DNA of 64,000 nt from positions 49,688,501 through 49,752,500 of the forward strand of contig CM032232.1 in assembly GCA_019009955.1 (NCBI GenBank), given 5' to 3'. Shown here one piece after another: positions 35,641 to 47,000 of this stretch (within the stretch, counting starts at the first letter, position 1; each line of letters begins with the position of its first letter). Origin of the DNA: Riptortus pedestris. Taxonomy: Eukaryota; Arthropoda; Insecta; Hemiptera; Alydidae. The translations under genes and the position numbers were made by a program. The notes under the pieces were generated by a model. That model was not told where the DNA came from and ran no database searches. It was given only the letters and a program-made list of their open reading frames with translations.

Positions 35641-36345
35641 CGGTAGCCGACAATTGTATTTGCCACTAACGATTGAACGGAACTTAACAATACTCTGTAT
35701 GTGTGTTAGCACTAACTCCTCTATGATAATAAGCGGTACCAACATTTCTAGGGGGGAGCAAAAGTGGGGGTTGTAAGGGAGCCCTGAACTTAAAAATAGT
35801 GATATTTCGTTTTCAATTGGTTTTTCGGCAAATATGTACATGACAAAAGTTGTTTATTTTGTTATTTAGAGTAACTTTTGTTATATTCACTTATGTCGTA
35901 TATCACGTATAAACAAGATATACTCTGAAAACTAAGACGGTAGCCGACAATTGTATTTGGCACTAACGATTGAACGGAACTTAACAAAACTCTGTATGTT
36001 TGTTAGCACTAACTCCTCTATGATAATAAGCGGTACCAACATTTCTAGGGAGGAGCAGGAGTGGGGGTTGTAAGGGAGCCCTGAAATTAAAAATAGTGAT
36101 ATTTCGTTTTCTATTGGTTTTTCGGCTAATATGTACATGTCAGAAGTTGCTTATTTTTTTATTTAGAGTAACTTTTGTTATATTCACTTTTGTCGTATAC
36201 CAAGTGCAAACGAGATATACTCTGAAAACTAAAACGGTAGCCGAAAATTGTATTTGCCACTAACGATTGAACTTAACAAAACTCGGCATGTGAATTAGCA
36301 TTAATTCTTAAACGATTATAAGCTATATTAAATTGTTTAGGTTCA
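35641..36345 (-). repeat. tandem ~297-bp element B units
   Basis: Three direct copies starting at CGGTAGCCGACAATTGTATT (about 35640, 35937 and 36234), the first two nearly identical, directly after the 3' end of A-2. Confidence 0.8.
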
Positions 36346-36502
36346 ATTGGGAAGGAGGATTATAAGAGAAGCCTGAAATAAAAATTCGCGATATTACATT
36401 TTCTGCTCGGTTTTCAATCACTGTTGGTCTCTGTAACGTATCGAGGGAACTGAAGTTTAATTCAAACATAGTTTGGCGGACAGAATACTTTCTATGATTA
36501 TG

Positions 36503-36547
<45 letters not shown>

Positions 36548-36572
36548 TACATTCGCAGGAGACAGGAAATAT

Positions 36573-37538
36573 AAAAAGTCCGTCACGCAGGGGCTGCGTA
36601 ATCTAAGCAGATTTCCCTCGGGTAGTTTAGTAATAGATAAATATACATACTGCTAACACAACAACACCCTGAATAAATGCAAACGGAAAAAAGAAATGTT
36701 TCTTCCAATTTCAATAACCTGCCGACAGGAAGCGTTAGGTTAGAAATGTAAACAAACGGGTCGGCCCGGCACACACCGGGAAGAAAAACAATTACTGAAA
36801 TATATCAGAATATAACACATTATTTTATTGAGAACTATTTACTATATTTAGTACTGTAATTAATAATGAGTCTGAATAATTGTTATCTCATTCAATAAAA
36901 TTTTAGTAGTCCAAAACTTTAAGATGGGAGGGGGGGTCACCAGGGCATATTTGCATGTATCTCGTATAATAAAGGTCTCTTGAATACAATTTTTGGTATT
37001 TAAACTTCCAATAATGTGATTTATTATGTAGCAGAGTATTGTTTACGTAACATGAGTAGAAGTGGCGGTTTGCAGAAAACTGAAAAATGCAAATATCTGG
37101 GTTAATATTCAAGATAGAGAATAAACGCACAGAACAATGTTTATAGTAAATTTAATTTGCAATAAGATTGGTTATATACAATCTTTCGATCCGATGCATA
37201 ATAACGGAGATATTTGGAATTTTCGAAAATTCACCCCTCTAAACCCCCCCTCCCTCTGGTCCGATTTCAGCAATTAACGAACTTGATCTGTCTTTTTACA
37301 TAAAACGGTTAAATATCGAGTTTCGTAACGATTAAACGAAAATTGCGACCGCTAGAGCGGTAACAGACAAATATATAGATAGATAGATATATATATAGAT
37401 ATATATATACAGTTTTGAACGGACCTCATTTTCTTCATCTACTAGGTAGGATCGATGGACATTTGAAGAAAAATATCGAAAATTCCGTCATGAGTACAAC
37501 CTCAATAGCTGATTTCCCTGAAGGAAAATCTGCTAAAA
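36573..37538 (+). mobile_element. element A copy A-3, near full length
   Basis: Both ends present: AAAAAGTCCGTCACGCAGGG and CTGATTTCCCTGAAGGAAAA, TCTGCTAAAA. Short TA/GATA tract at 37370-37410. Closely matches A-4 in inverse orientation. Confidence 0.8.
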
Positions 37539-37732
37539 TATCGTGGACAGTGAAGCCTTGCATAACAAATAATTTTATTATTTACAAATCCACAGCAACG
37601 ACGGGTATACATCGGGAAATGTTAAAATATTGTGGAAAGTAAAGGCTTGTCAAAAAAAAATACCATCATCATTAAACCTCAAATGAATTCCCGAGCAAAG
37701 CCGGGTACCTTAGCTAGTATATATGTATATAT

Positions 37733-37734
<2 letters not shown>

Positions 37735-37772
<38 letters not shown>
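37735..37772. repeat. (CA)n microsatellite
   Basis: About 18 CA units, followed by (TG)-rich sequence and then a decayed element A 3' end (to 37920). Confidence 0.9.
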
Positions 37773-37773
<1 letters not shown>

Positions 37774-37919
37774 ACATATGTGTGTGAGTGAGTGTAAAAT
37801 TTTGGACGGACTTCATTTTCGTCATCACCCGCGTAGGATCGATTGGCATTGAAGAAATTGTTTGAAAATCGCGTCATGAGTATTACCTCATTAGCTGATT
37901 TCCCTTAAGTGCTGCTAGA

Positions 37920-38560
37920 ACGCCTCTATCCATGTTCCTCAATCATTATTAATGTTTGTTCATGATTAAATTAAGTAATATTACGTTAGTCATTTAATCA
38001 ATTTATTTACCGTCATAAACACAATGCTCAACATTTATTGCAAACACTTGGAATAATTTTACATTGTCTAATAGCTTTTACGTATAAGGCTACTTGAGGA
38101 TTTAACAAACACAAAAAAACAAATAATTATTAATATAGTGTATAATATAGCGTATCACTTAGATAAGTTCTCTCTTATCATGAGTGCTTTCAAAATAACA
38201 CCTATCTAGATAGGTTTACCAACATGATTACGATCAGCGATATGCAAATCTGATGCAATGAACAATTGACCTGTATATCAAGTATTCACTGTGCTATTTC
38301 CGTAAACTTACATTAACAAAACTCTAAGGTTTGTCTGATTTTCTATTTAAATTTGGCTGGGACGTATGTTTTTCACGTTTTAGACCATTCTAAAAACAAT
38401 GAGGGGCTCAGGTTAGCCATATGAGGTAAAACGTTGACCTTTATCTTACATGGTAAACCTAGAGTGGCGAGTTCGATTCCCACCTAGGAATATTATTATT
38501 TATTAACGGACACTTATTGCTTTATGGCTAATCGGGACGGGTTTTCTACAGGTGACCACC
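37920..38560. other. unassigned stretch plus SINE S copy
   Basis: 37920-38402 holds AT-rich sequence with an AACTCTAAGGTTTGTCTGAT block also seen near 62425. 38403-38560 is a SINE S head with GCGAGTTCGATTCCCA and a shortened body. Confidence 0.5.
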
Positions 38561-39525
38561 TTTTAGCAGATTTCCCTTAAGGGAAATCAGCTATTGAGGT
38601 TGTACTCATGACGGAATTTTCGACATTTTTCTTCAAATGTCCATCGATCCTACCTTGTAGATGACGAAAATGAGGTCCGTTCAAAACTGTATATATATGT
38701 CTATATATCTATCTATCTATCTATATATTTGTCTGTTACCGCTCTAGCGGTCGCAATTTTTGTTTAATCCTTACCAAACTTCATATTTAAGCGTTTTATG
38801 TAAAAAGAAAGATCAAGTTCGTTAACGGCTGAAATCGGACCAGTGGGAGGGGGGGGGGGGTTTAGAGGGGAGGATTTTCGAAAATTCAAAATATCTCCGT
38901 TACTTTACGTCGGATCGAAATATTATACAGAATCAATCTTATTACAAATTAAATTTACTATAAATATTGTTATATACATTTATTCTCTATCTTGAATATT
39001 AACCGAGATATTTGCATTTTTCAGTTTTCACCAAACCGCCACTTCTACTCATGTTACGTAAACAATACTCTGACACATAATAAATCACATTATTGGAAGT
39101 TTAAATACCAAAAATTGTATTCAAGAGACCTTTATTATACGAGATACATGCAAATATGTCCTGTTGCCCCCCCCCCCATCTTAAAGTTTTGGACTACTAA
39201 AATTTTATTGTTTGAGATAACAATTATTCTGACTCATTATTAATTACAGTACTAGATATAGTAAATAGTTCTCAATAAAATTAATGTGTTATATTCTGAT
39301 ATATTTCAGTAATTGTTTTTCTTTCCGGTGTGAGGCGGGACCCGTTTGTTTACATTTCTAACCTAACGCTTCCTGTCGGCAGGCTATTGAGATTGGATGA
39401 AACATTTCTTATTTCCGTTTGTATTTATTCACGGCGTTGTGTTAGCAGTACGTATATTTATCTATTACTAAACTTCACGAGGGAAATCTGCTTAGTTTAC
39501 GCAGCCCCTGCGTGACGGACTTTTT
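38561..39525 (-). mobile_element. element A copy A-4, near full length
   Basis: Perfect terminal palindrome TTTCCCTTAAGGGAAA at one end; GGGAAATCTGCTTAGTTTAC and ACGCAGCCCCTGCGT at the other. Very similar to A-3 and A-6. Confidence 0.8.
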
Positions 39526-39567
39526 CTATGCAGGGTGGATTTCATTTTATAAGTTTGTTGGTTGAAG

Positions 39568-40500
39568 ATTATTCCTATGTTGAAGAATAGTCTGTTTGGC
39601 AATTTTTTACTGCAGTCCAAATTACTTTAATATAATAAAGGCTTAATATATTTACTGAATAATCCTTAGTATGTTCTTGTGTCCTTTTCAGATTTGCAGT
39701 TAAAGACAGTATTTCAAAATACATTTTTGGTATTTAAGATGTAAAATACAGAATACAGACAATGTATTTGTATTTCACTTTCATAAAATATGAAAAACAA
39801 AAAAAAAATTGTATACATAATAAAAGGCTTTCTACCTGTGGAATTGTTTGTGAAGGACATTTGGCAATTTATTTCCTTTAAGGGCAATCAGCATATATAC
39901 CTATATTTTATTTCAGAAGAAATAATTTTATTAAAGAATTATTTGGGATTTGAGCAGAAAACTTTGATGTTGCACTCAAGATCCGATTTTTGGTAATTAT
40001 CTTGTATTTTCCACTAGGCGTTTGTTAATTTGTATTGCGAATGTTATTAATGTTTAATATATTTATTATTATTTAGGTTAAAACATCACCGGAAGAAAGA
40101 GGAAAGGGTTATGGACAGACTTATTTCAGCAATCACAAAGAGATTAGGGGAGATGGAAAGGGATGTTCATCTCATTGTCATTGATGGAAATGAGAAAGGA
40201 GAACGATTTTTCAAGTAGGTATTTGACATTTCTCTAATGTCTCTGCTATCTCTTTTTCGATATCCATGCAGCACAATCAATTTTTTTAAATAAACAATTC
40301 TGTTCGGGTGGTTCAGGCTAGCCTGTGCTGATTTCACATAGTAAACCCTGTCGGTTGATTCTCACCTGGACAATAGGAATTTATTTAGTGACAAACTCAT
40401 TAAATATAATCCGTAGTCCCACTCTGGCTAGAAAAGAGTGGTAACCTGTAGATAACCCCTCCCAGTTAGCCTTAGTTGCAAAAAGTGGACTTTAATGAAT
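39568..40500 (+). repeat. inverted duplicate of gene 3 intron 4 to intron 5
   Basis: Collinear with 22205-21262 read on the opposite strand: intron 4 part, exon 5, intron 5 part and the SINE S copy. Roughly 85-90% identical by eye. Confidence 0.8.
40077..40214 (+). pseudogene. orphan GLYAT-like exon 5 copy
   Basis: 138 nt against 140 in gene 3 exon 5, with the ATTTAG acceptor and GTAGGT donor retained. About five substitutions and a 2-bp deletion (GGACAGACTTATTTC where gene 3 has ACTGTTATTTC) just after the CoA loop shift the frame. One change alters Leu to Ser in TLPEE. No partner exons nearby. Confidence 0.88.
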
Positions 40501-41018
40501 AAATAAATAAAAAACAATGAAATCAAAATTGAAAATCTTGTCTGTCTGTCCGTCCTCCCGTTACATGTAACTCGCTTAATAGTCAATATAAGAAAAAAAA
40601 TATTTAAAAAGGATTGCAGTAAATTAAAATTCCAACAATATTGATTATATAACCTTTTTCGATCCAAGTGATTGTAACCGGGATATTTTGAATTTTCAGT
40701 TGTTATTATTATCATTATTTCTTCCATAAACACCCCCTTCCACATGACCGAGTTAGCCATTACCTAATATGGCCTTTATTGTTAAACGAAACGGTTAGAT
40801 TATGTTTGGTATAGATCAATCAAACAAAGATTTTCAAGTCAATAATGTAAAAATCTCAGTCGATGACATCACACAACATATTCGCATGTAAATATCTGCT
40901 GAAAACTATATTTGGTATTTAAGCTTCGAATAAAGTGTTTAATTATTAATAGATTATTGATAATATTACATGAGTAGAGGTGAGAATGAAGTCATATCGA
41001 CAAGGCAGAGATAATTCC

Positions 41019-41156
41019 TCACCAAGGACCATACATACCATGTTAAGCACACCGATTCTTGTCCGATCACCCAAGTTAAGAAACGTCAGGCTGGGTTAGT
41101 AGTTGGATGGGTGACCGCCACGTGTCATTGGCAACCCCCCACCCCTTTCGCATATT
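41019..41156 (+). pseudogene. 5S rRNA-derived pseudogene
   Basis: Matches animal 5S rRNA order: ACCATACATACCATG, GTCCGATCACCCAAGTTAAG (box A), GGTTAGTAGTTGGATGGGTG (box C), ending CGTGTCATTGGCAACC. A segment of about 10-12 nt (the usual CTTGGGAACACC loop) is missing before CACGTG, and several stem positions differ, so a functional 5S is unlikely. It could be the head of a 5S-derived (SINE3-type) repeat. Confidence 0.8.
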
Positions 41157-41314
41157 TTAAATTTAACGTTTTCAAGACAATAATAATCTTATTGTAGCCA
41201 TTTCCTTTATTTCGTATTTCGTTTGGATTCTGTTGACCCTCACTTTTACCCATCCGATTTTCACTTTGAATAATGGATCATTTAACACTTACTGCCGAGA
41301 AATTTCGATTTCTG

Positions 41315-42867
41315 TTTTAGCAGATTTCCCTTGAGGGAAATCAGCTATTGAGGTCGTACTCATGACGCGAGTTTCGAAAAATTTCTTCAAATGTCCATCG
41401 ATCCTACCCAGGAGATGACGAAAATGAGGTCCGTTCAAAATTATATATATATATATATATATATATCTATATATATATACTAGCTCAGATACCCGGCTTC
41501 GCCCGGGAATTTATTTGAGGCTGAGTGGTTATGGTATTTTTTTGGCAAAACTTTACTTTGCACAATATTTTGACATTTACCCGTCCCAGTGTTTAGGGTC
41601 AATATCCGTTGTTGGCATTTGTTAATAATAAAATTAATTTTTTATGTAAGTCTTGACTGTCCTCCAAATTGTCATATTTCATATTTTGTTATATTGCCAT
41701 ATTTCCCGTCTCCTGTGCATAATGCATAGATTTCAGTTACTAAGGACAAAATATTAACATAAATTTGAATTAATGTTTCCAGCTGAGGTACCTGATAGTT
41801 CAAATTAGAATGAATTGTTGAGCATATCAATATTTCTACGCAAATTACTTGCTCCACACATTGTTCCTGGAGAAATGTATAAAACAAAAGTTAATCTAAA
41901 TAACAAAGTAAACAACTTTTGTTATTTGCTTGTTTGTCAAAAAACAAATAGACAATGAAATATCACGAATTTTTATTTCAGGCCTCCCTTATAACCCCCA
42001 CTCCCGTTCTAACCTAAAAATTTTAATATAGCTTATAATCATGGAAGAATTAATGCTAATTGACATACCGAGTTTTTAAGTTCGGTTTAATCGTTAGTGC
42101 CTAATGAAATAGTTGACTCCCGCTTTAGTTTATAGTGTATATCTCGTTTATAATTCGGTATAAGAAAAAGGTGTATATAACAAAAGTTACTCTAAATAAT
42201 AAAATAAACAACTTTTGTTATGTTCATATTTGCCGAAAAACGAATAGAAAACGAAATACTGCTATTTTTAAATTCAGGCCTTCCTTACAACCCCCACTCC
42301 TGCCCGTCCCTAGAAATGTTGGTATAGCTTGTTATAATGAAAGCGTTAGTACTAATACACATACCGAGTTTTATTTATTTCGGTTGGGTCTTTTGTCCCA
42401 AATAAAATTATTCACTCCCGCTATATGTTTCAGCATATATCTCGTTTATAATTCGGTATACGAAAAAAGTGTATATAACAAAAGTTACTCTAAATAACAA
42501 AAGGAACAACTTTTGTTATGTTCATATTTGCCGAAAAACCAATAGGAAACGAAATATCGCTATTTTTAATTTCTGGCTTCCCTTAAAACCCCCACTCCTG
42601 TTCGTCCCAGAGGATATTAATATAGCCTAAAGTCTAAGTTGGGTTAGTAGTAATATACATACAAAATTTCATAAAATTCGGTTCAGCCGTTTATGCGTGA
42701 AAAGGTAACAAACAAACAAACAAACAAATAAACAAACAAACAAACAAACAGACACCAAAGAAACAAAATGAAGTTATGGTGTCTATGACATGTGAAACGA
42801 AAAGTTATCGTGAAATTTTGCGAAAAAAATCAATGTACAGACAGAGGTTACAATTTTATATATATAT

Positions 42868-42919
<52 letters not shown>

Positions 42920-43391
42920 CTGTTAACGCTCTAGCGGTCGTAATTTTTGTTTGATCGTTACCAAACTCGGAATTTAATCGTTTTATGTAAAAAGGAAGAT
43001 CGAGTTCGTTAATGGCTGAAATCGGACCAGTGGGAGGGGGGTTTTTTGAAAATTCAAAATATCTCCGTTATTATGCGTCGGATCGAAAAATTTTATAGAA
43101 TCAATCTTATTGTAAATTAAATTTACTATAAATATTGTTCTATACATTTATTCTGTATCTTGAATATTAACCGAGATATTTGCATTTGTATTGTGTGTGT
43201 GGGCGGCAGGACCGCCATGTTCCGGACTCTCCGCCGAGAGCTCTGGTGGCCGTTTCCGGAACTATCCGTCCCTCGTGAATAGGTTTAGAGATCCCTTCCT
43301 ACTACAGCTGTTATTGGGCAGATTTCTCTACTGTAAAACTTCACGTGGGAAATCTGCTTAGTTTACGCAGCCCCTGCGTGACGGACTTTTT
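41315..43391 (-). mobile_element. element A copy A-5, hosting element B
   Basis: Perfect TTTCCC(TTGA)GGGAAA-type end at 41319 and a full hairpin end at 43391. (TA)n at 41442-41479 and 42857-42914 flanks element B copy 2. Ends about 360 bp beyond the gene 4 stop. Confidence 0.75.
41480..42856 (-). mobile_element. element B copy 2
   Basis: ACTAGCTCAGATACCCGGCT stem end to CAGACAGAGGTTACAATTT, inverse of copy 1. About three ~300-bp units and a (CAAA)n stretch near 42710-42750. Confidence 0.75.
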
Positions 43392-43667
43392 ATAGGTTTC
43401 TTACTATGGGAGAAATATAGAATAGATGATGATATGTGAGACATTAATATTACACCGACATTTTCAAAATATTCATATATCCATATTTTTTTATGTTGAG
43501 TCCCAAGTAGTTCCCTCTTCTATAGGTGGGCTTTTAGCAGTTATTGCTATTTCTGGTCCTTTTTGGGCAGAATAACGCCATATCTCGATCCAAATGGGAA
43601 TTTAGGATAAAGAATAATGAAAGGTTTCCTTGCTGAGGGGTGCGTTAAGATTAATAAAAGCAAATGT

Positions 43668-43673
43668 TTTATT
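43668..43673 (-). terminator. gene 4 poly(A) signal
   Basis: AATAAA on the minus strand, about 75 nt past the gene 4 stop. Confidence 0.55.
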
Positions 43674-43748
43674 ACAATATGACAAACAGTAAACTCTAAT
43701 TGTAGTAAAAATCAAATAAATGGCTAAATATTCCTTGTTATGATTTCT

Positions 43749-43803
43749 TCAACACCATCTGACATACCACCATGATGTGAAAGCAAATGTAAAACCCAAA
43801 GAC
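43749..43803 (-). CDS. gene 4 exon 6 (terminal)
   Basis: After TCTTTTGCAG; encodes (K)SLGFTFAFTSWWYVRWC, stop TGA 43751-43749. Phase and the LGFTFAF motif (identical to gene 2) identify it. Confidence 0.82.
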
Positions 43804-44021
43804 CTGCAAAAGAGAAGAATTAATTAATTATTTATTGCTCTCAAGGTGGGTACATTTTAACATGGTGTACTATATAATTTTTAGCAGATTTCCCTTAAGG
43901 GAAATCAGCTATTGAGGTTGTACTCATGACGGAATTTTCGACATTTTTCTTCAAATGTCCATCGATCCTACCTAGTAGATGACGAAAATGAGGTCCGTTC
44001 AAAACTGTATATATATATATA

Positions 44022-44092
<71 letters not shown>

Positions 44093-47000
44093 ATATTTGT
44101 CTGTTACCGCTCTAGCGGTCGCAATTTTTGTTTAATCCTTACCAAACTTCATATTTAAGCGTTTTATGTAAAAAGAAAGATCAAGTTCGTTAACGGCTGA
44201 AATCGGACCAGTGGGAGGGGGGGTTTAGAGAGGAGGATTTTCGAAAATTCGAAATATCTCCGTTACTATACGTCGGATCGAAAAATTATACAGAATCAAT
44301 CTTATTAAAAATTAAATTTACTATAAATATTGTTATATACATTTATTCTCTATCTTGAATATTAACCGAGATATTTGCATTTTTCAGTTTTCACCAAACC
44401 GCCACTTCTACTCATGTTACGTAAACAATACTCTGATACATAATAAATCACATTATTGGAAGTTTAAATACCAAAAATTGTATTCAAGAGACCTTTATTA
44501 TACGAGATACATGCAAATATGCACTGGTGAATCCCCCCCCCCCCATCTTAAAGTTTTGGACTACTAAAATTTTATTGATTGAGATAACAATTATTCTGAC
44601 TCATTATTAATTACAGTACTAGATATAATAAATAGTTCTCAATAAAATTAATGTGTTATATTCTGATATATTTCAGTAATTGTTTTTCTTTCCGGTGTGA
44701 GGCGGGACCCGTTTGTTTACATTTCTAACCTAACGCTTCCTGTCGGCAGGCTATTGAAATTGGATGAAACATTTCTTATTTCCGTCTGTATTTATTCACG
44801 GTGTTGTGTTAGCAGTATGTATATTTATCTATTACTAAACTTCACGAGGGAAATCTGCTTAGTTTACGCAGCCCCTGTGTGACGGACTTTTAGTAACTAA
44901 AGTTGTTTACTTTGACATTTTAAGTAACTTTATAACTTAGTTATAAACACTTCGGTCGTATGGCGAAGCATAAAGGAGATATACGCTAAAAACTATAGCG
45001 GGAGTAAATTTATTGGATTTATATGGCTTAACCGTTCTGAACAAAACTTGGTATTTGAATTAACATTAACTCCTCCATGATTATAAGTTATACTAAAATT
45101 TCTATTTATTGGGACGAAGAGGAGTGGGGATTTTAAGGTAGGCATAAAATAAACAATCGCGTTATTTCGTTTACTTTTTGGTAAACATGCTCATTGAAAA
45201 AGTTGTTTGTTTTGTTATTTAGAGTAACTTTTATTTTATACATATGTCGAATAACGAAGTATAAACGAGATATACGCAAACTATAGAGGAAGTAAATGAT
45301 TTTATTAGGCATAAACGACTGAATCGTACTACACAGAACGTCCTCTATGAAAATGATCTTTATTAACATGTGTAGGGCCGAGCAGGTGTGGGAGTTCTGA
45401 GGCCTAATATGAAAAATCGCCATAATTCGGTCAGTATTTTTTTTTTTTAAAGTGCATATAACAAAAGTTGTTTATTTTGATATTTAAAGCAACTTATGTT
45501 ATTCCCCCATTGTCTTACAATTAGACGTATAATATCGGAGATTATTATGAATTTTTGATACATCCCGTTTAAACCTCCCCCCCCCCTCTCTATGGCCCGA
45601 TTTTAGTTGCTAACGTACTTACAATACATTTATTTTTGCATGAAACGCTTATATATGTTATTGGGAACGATCAAACAACAATTAAGAACGCTAGTGCGGT
45701 AACACATATATACGTGTATAGGATCCATAAACATTTTTTCGCAAATCGCGTAATGAATACTACTTCAATGGCTGATTTCCCTTATGGGGAAATCTGCTAA
45801 CAATACACTCTTACCGGAAGTGTAATTGTACACATTGAAAACGTCGTATATAAAAAAAATGTATAGAATCAATCTTATCGACAATTTAATGTTCTAGAAA
45901 TATAGTTATATACTTTTTTTTCGCTATCTGCAGATATTGCATTTTTTTTCGGTTTCATCCTTCAATAAACCCCACCTACTCATGTAATATTAACAATAAG
46001 CTGTTATATCATGAAACACTTTAGTTGAAGTTCGTGAGATTGTTATCGTTGAACTTTTACTTTGGGAGATAAACGCAAATGTCATCAATTAAGATTTTAT
46101 GTCCTTGTCTCGAAAATGTTTATTTGAACTAAACCATACTCCATGTTTCACCGTTTCAGTCAACACTAAAGATCATATTTGTTAATGGCTGAAGTCGGAC
46201 CTGGTATACTGTGGATTAAGAGAGGGATAGGAAAATTCAAATTATTTTCGTTATTATGAGTCGGATCGAAAAGCGTTATAGAACCAATCTTTATGATAAT
46301 TCTAAGTATGATTTGGCTTAGGGGGGTCAACAATCTCTGCCTCCACCTCATTTGTTATTTATTTTAATTAGAAAATAGCTTCGTTATTTATTTCCAATAG
46401 AAATATAAACTAAGAGAGCATTTCGATTATTTAATTTTTATAATTTATTATTTAAACAGTCATGCTAAATTGGCACAACGTGTGATAGTGGAAGTTGTGC
46501 GGAATCAGTCTCTTTAATTTTGGTATAGTATCTTATATTCTCCGATGTGTTGACGTTATTGAAATATACGTATTTTCTCTGAGATTAATATTAACCAAGA
46601 TATTTTTAGTTTTCAGCCTTCAGGAAACTCCCACTCCTACTCATGTCCTAATAACAATAAGCTGTTATTAGATGAACCCCTTTATTCAAAGAGCTTCAAT
46701 TCCAAATATTGTTTCCATGGGACCTTTATTATGCGAGATACATGCAAATTCGTTGTGCGATTGCGTCAACAATTAAGGTTCTTGTTTCAAAAAGTTCATT
46801 TGATCTATCACTCTCGATATTTGCCCGTTTAATTAATCGCTAAAGATTATATCCGTGATTTGCAAAAATCAGACCAGGGGTTTAGAGAGGGGCGAAATTA
46901 GAAAATTCAAAATATCTGTTACTATTTGTCGGATCGTAAAATGTTATAGAATAAATCTTTTTAAGATATAGTTGATCTACAATTATTGTTCTATGCATTT

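Noticed and set aside
35635..36138. Two similar minus-strand ORFs beginning MYIFAEKPIENEIS / MYILAEKPIENEIS
   Set aside because: They repeat because the ~297-bp element B units repeat; other units do not keep the frame.
38992..39515. ORF pairs repeated at 44355-44882 and mirrored at 36583-37130
   Set aside because: Same frames recur only because element A copies A-3, A-4 and A-6 are near identical; no known domain and no conserved start.
41019..41156. Functional 5S rRNA gene
   Set aside because: An internal segment is missing and stem pairs are broken; called a pseudogene instead.
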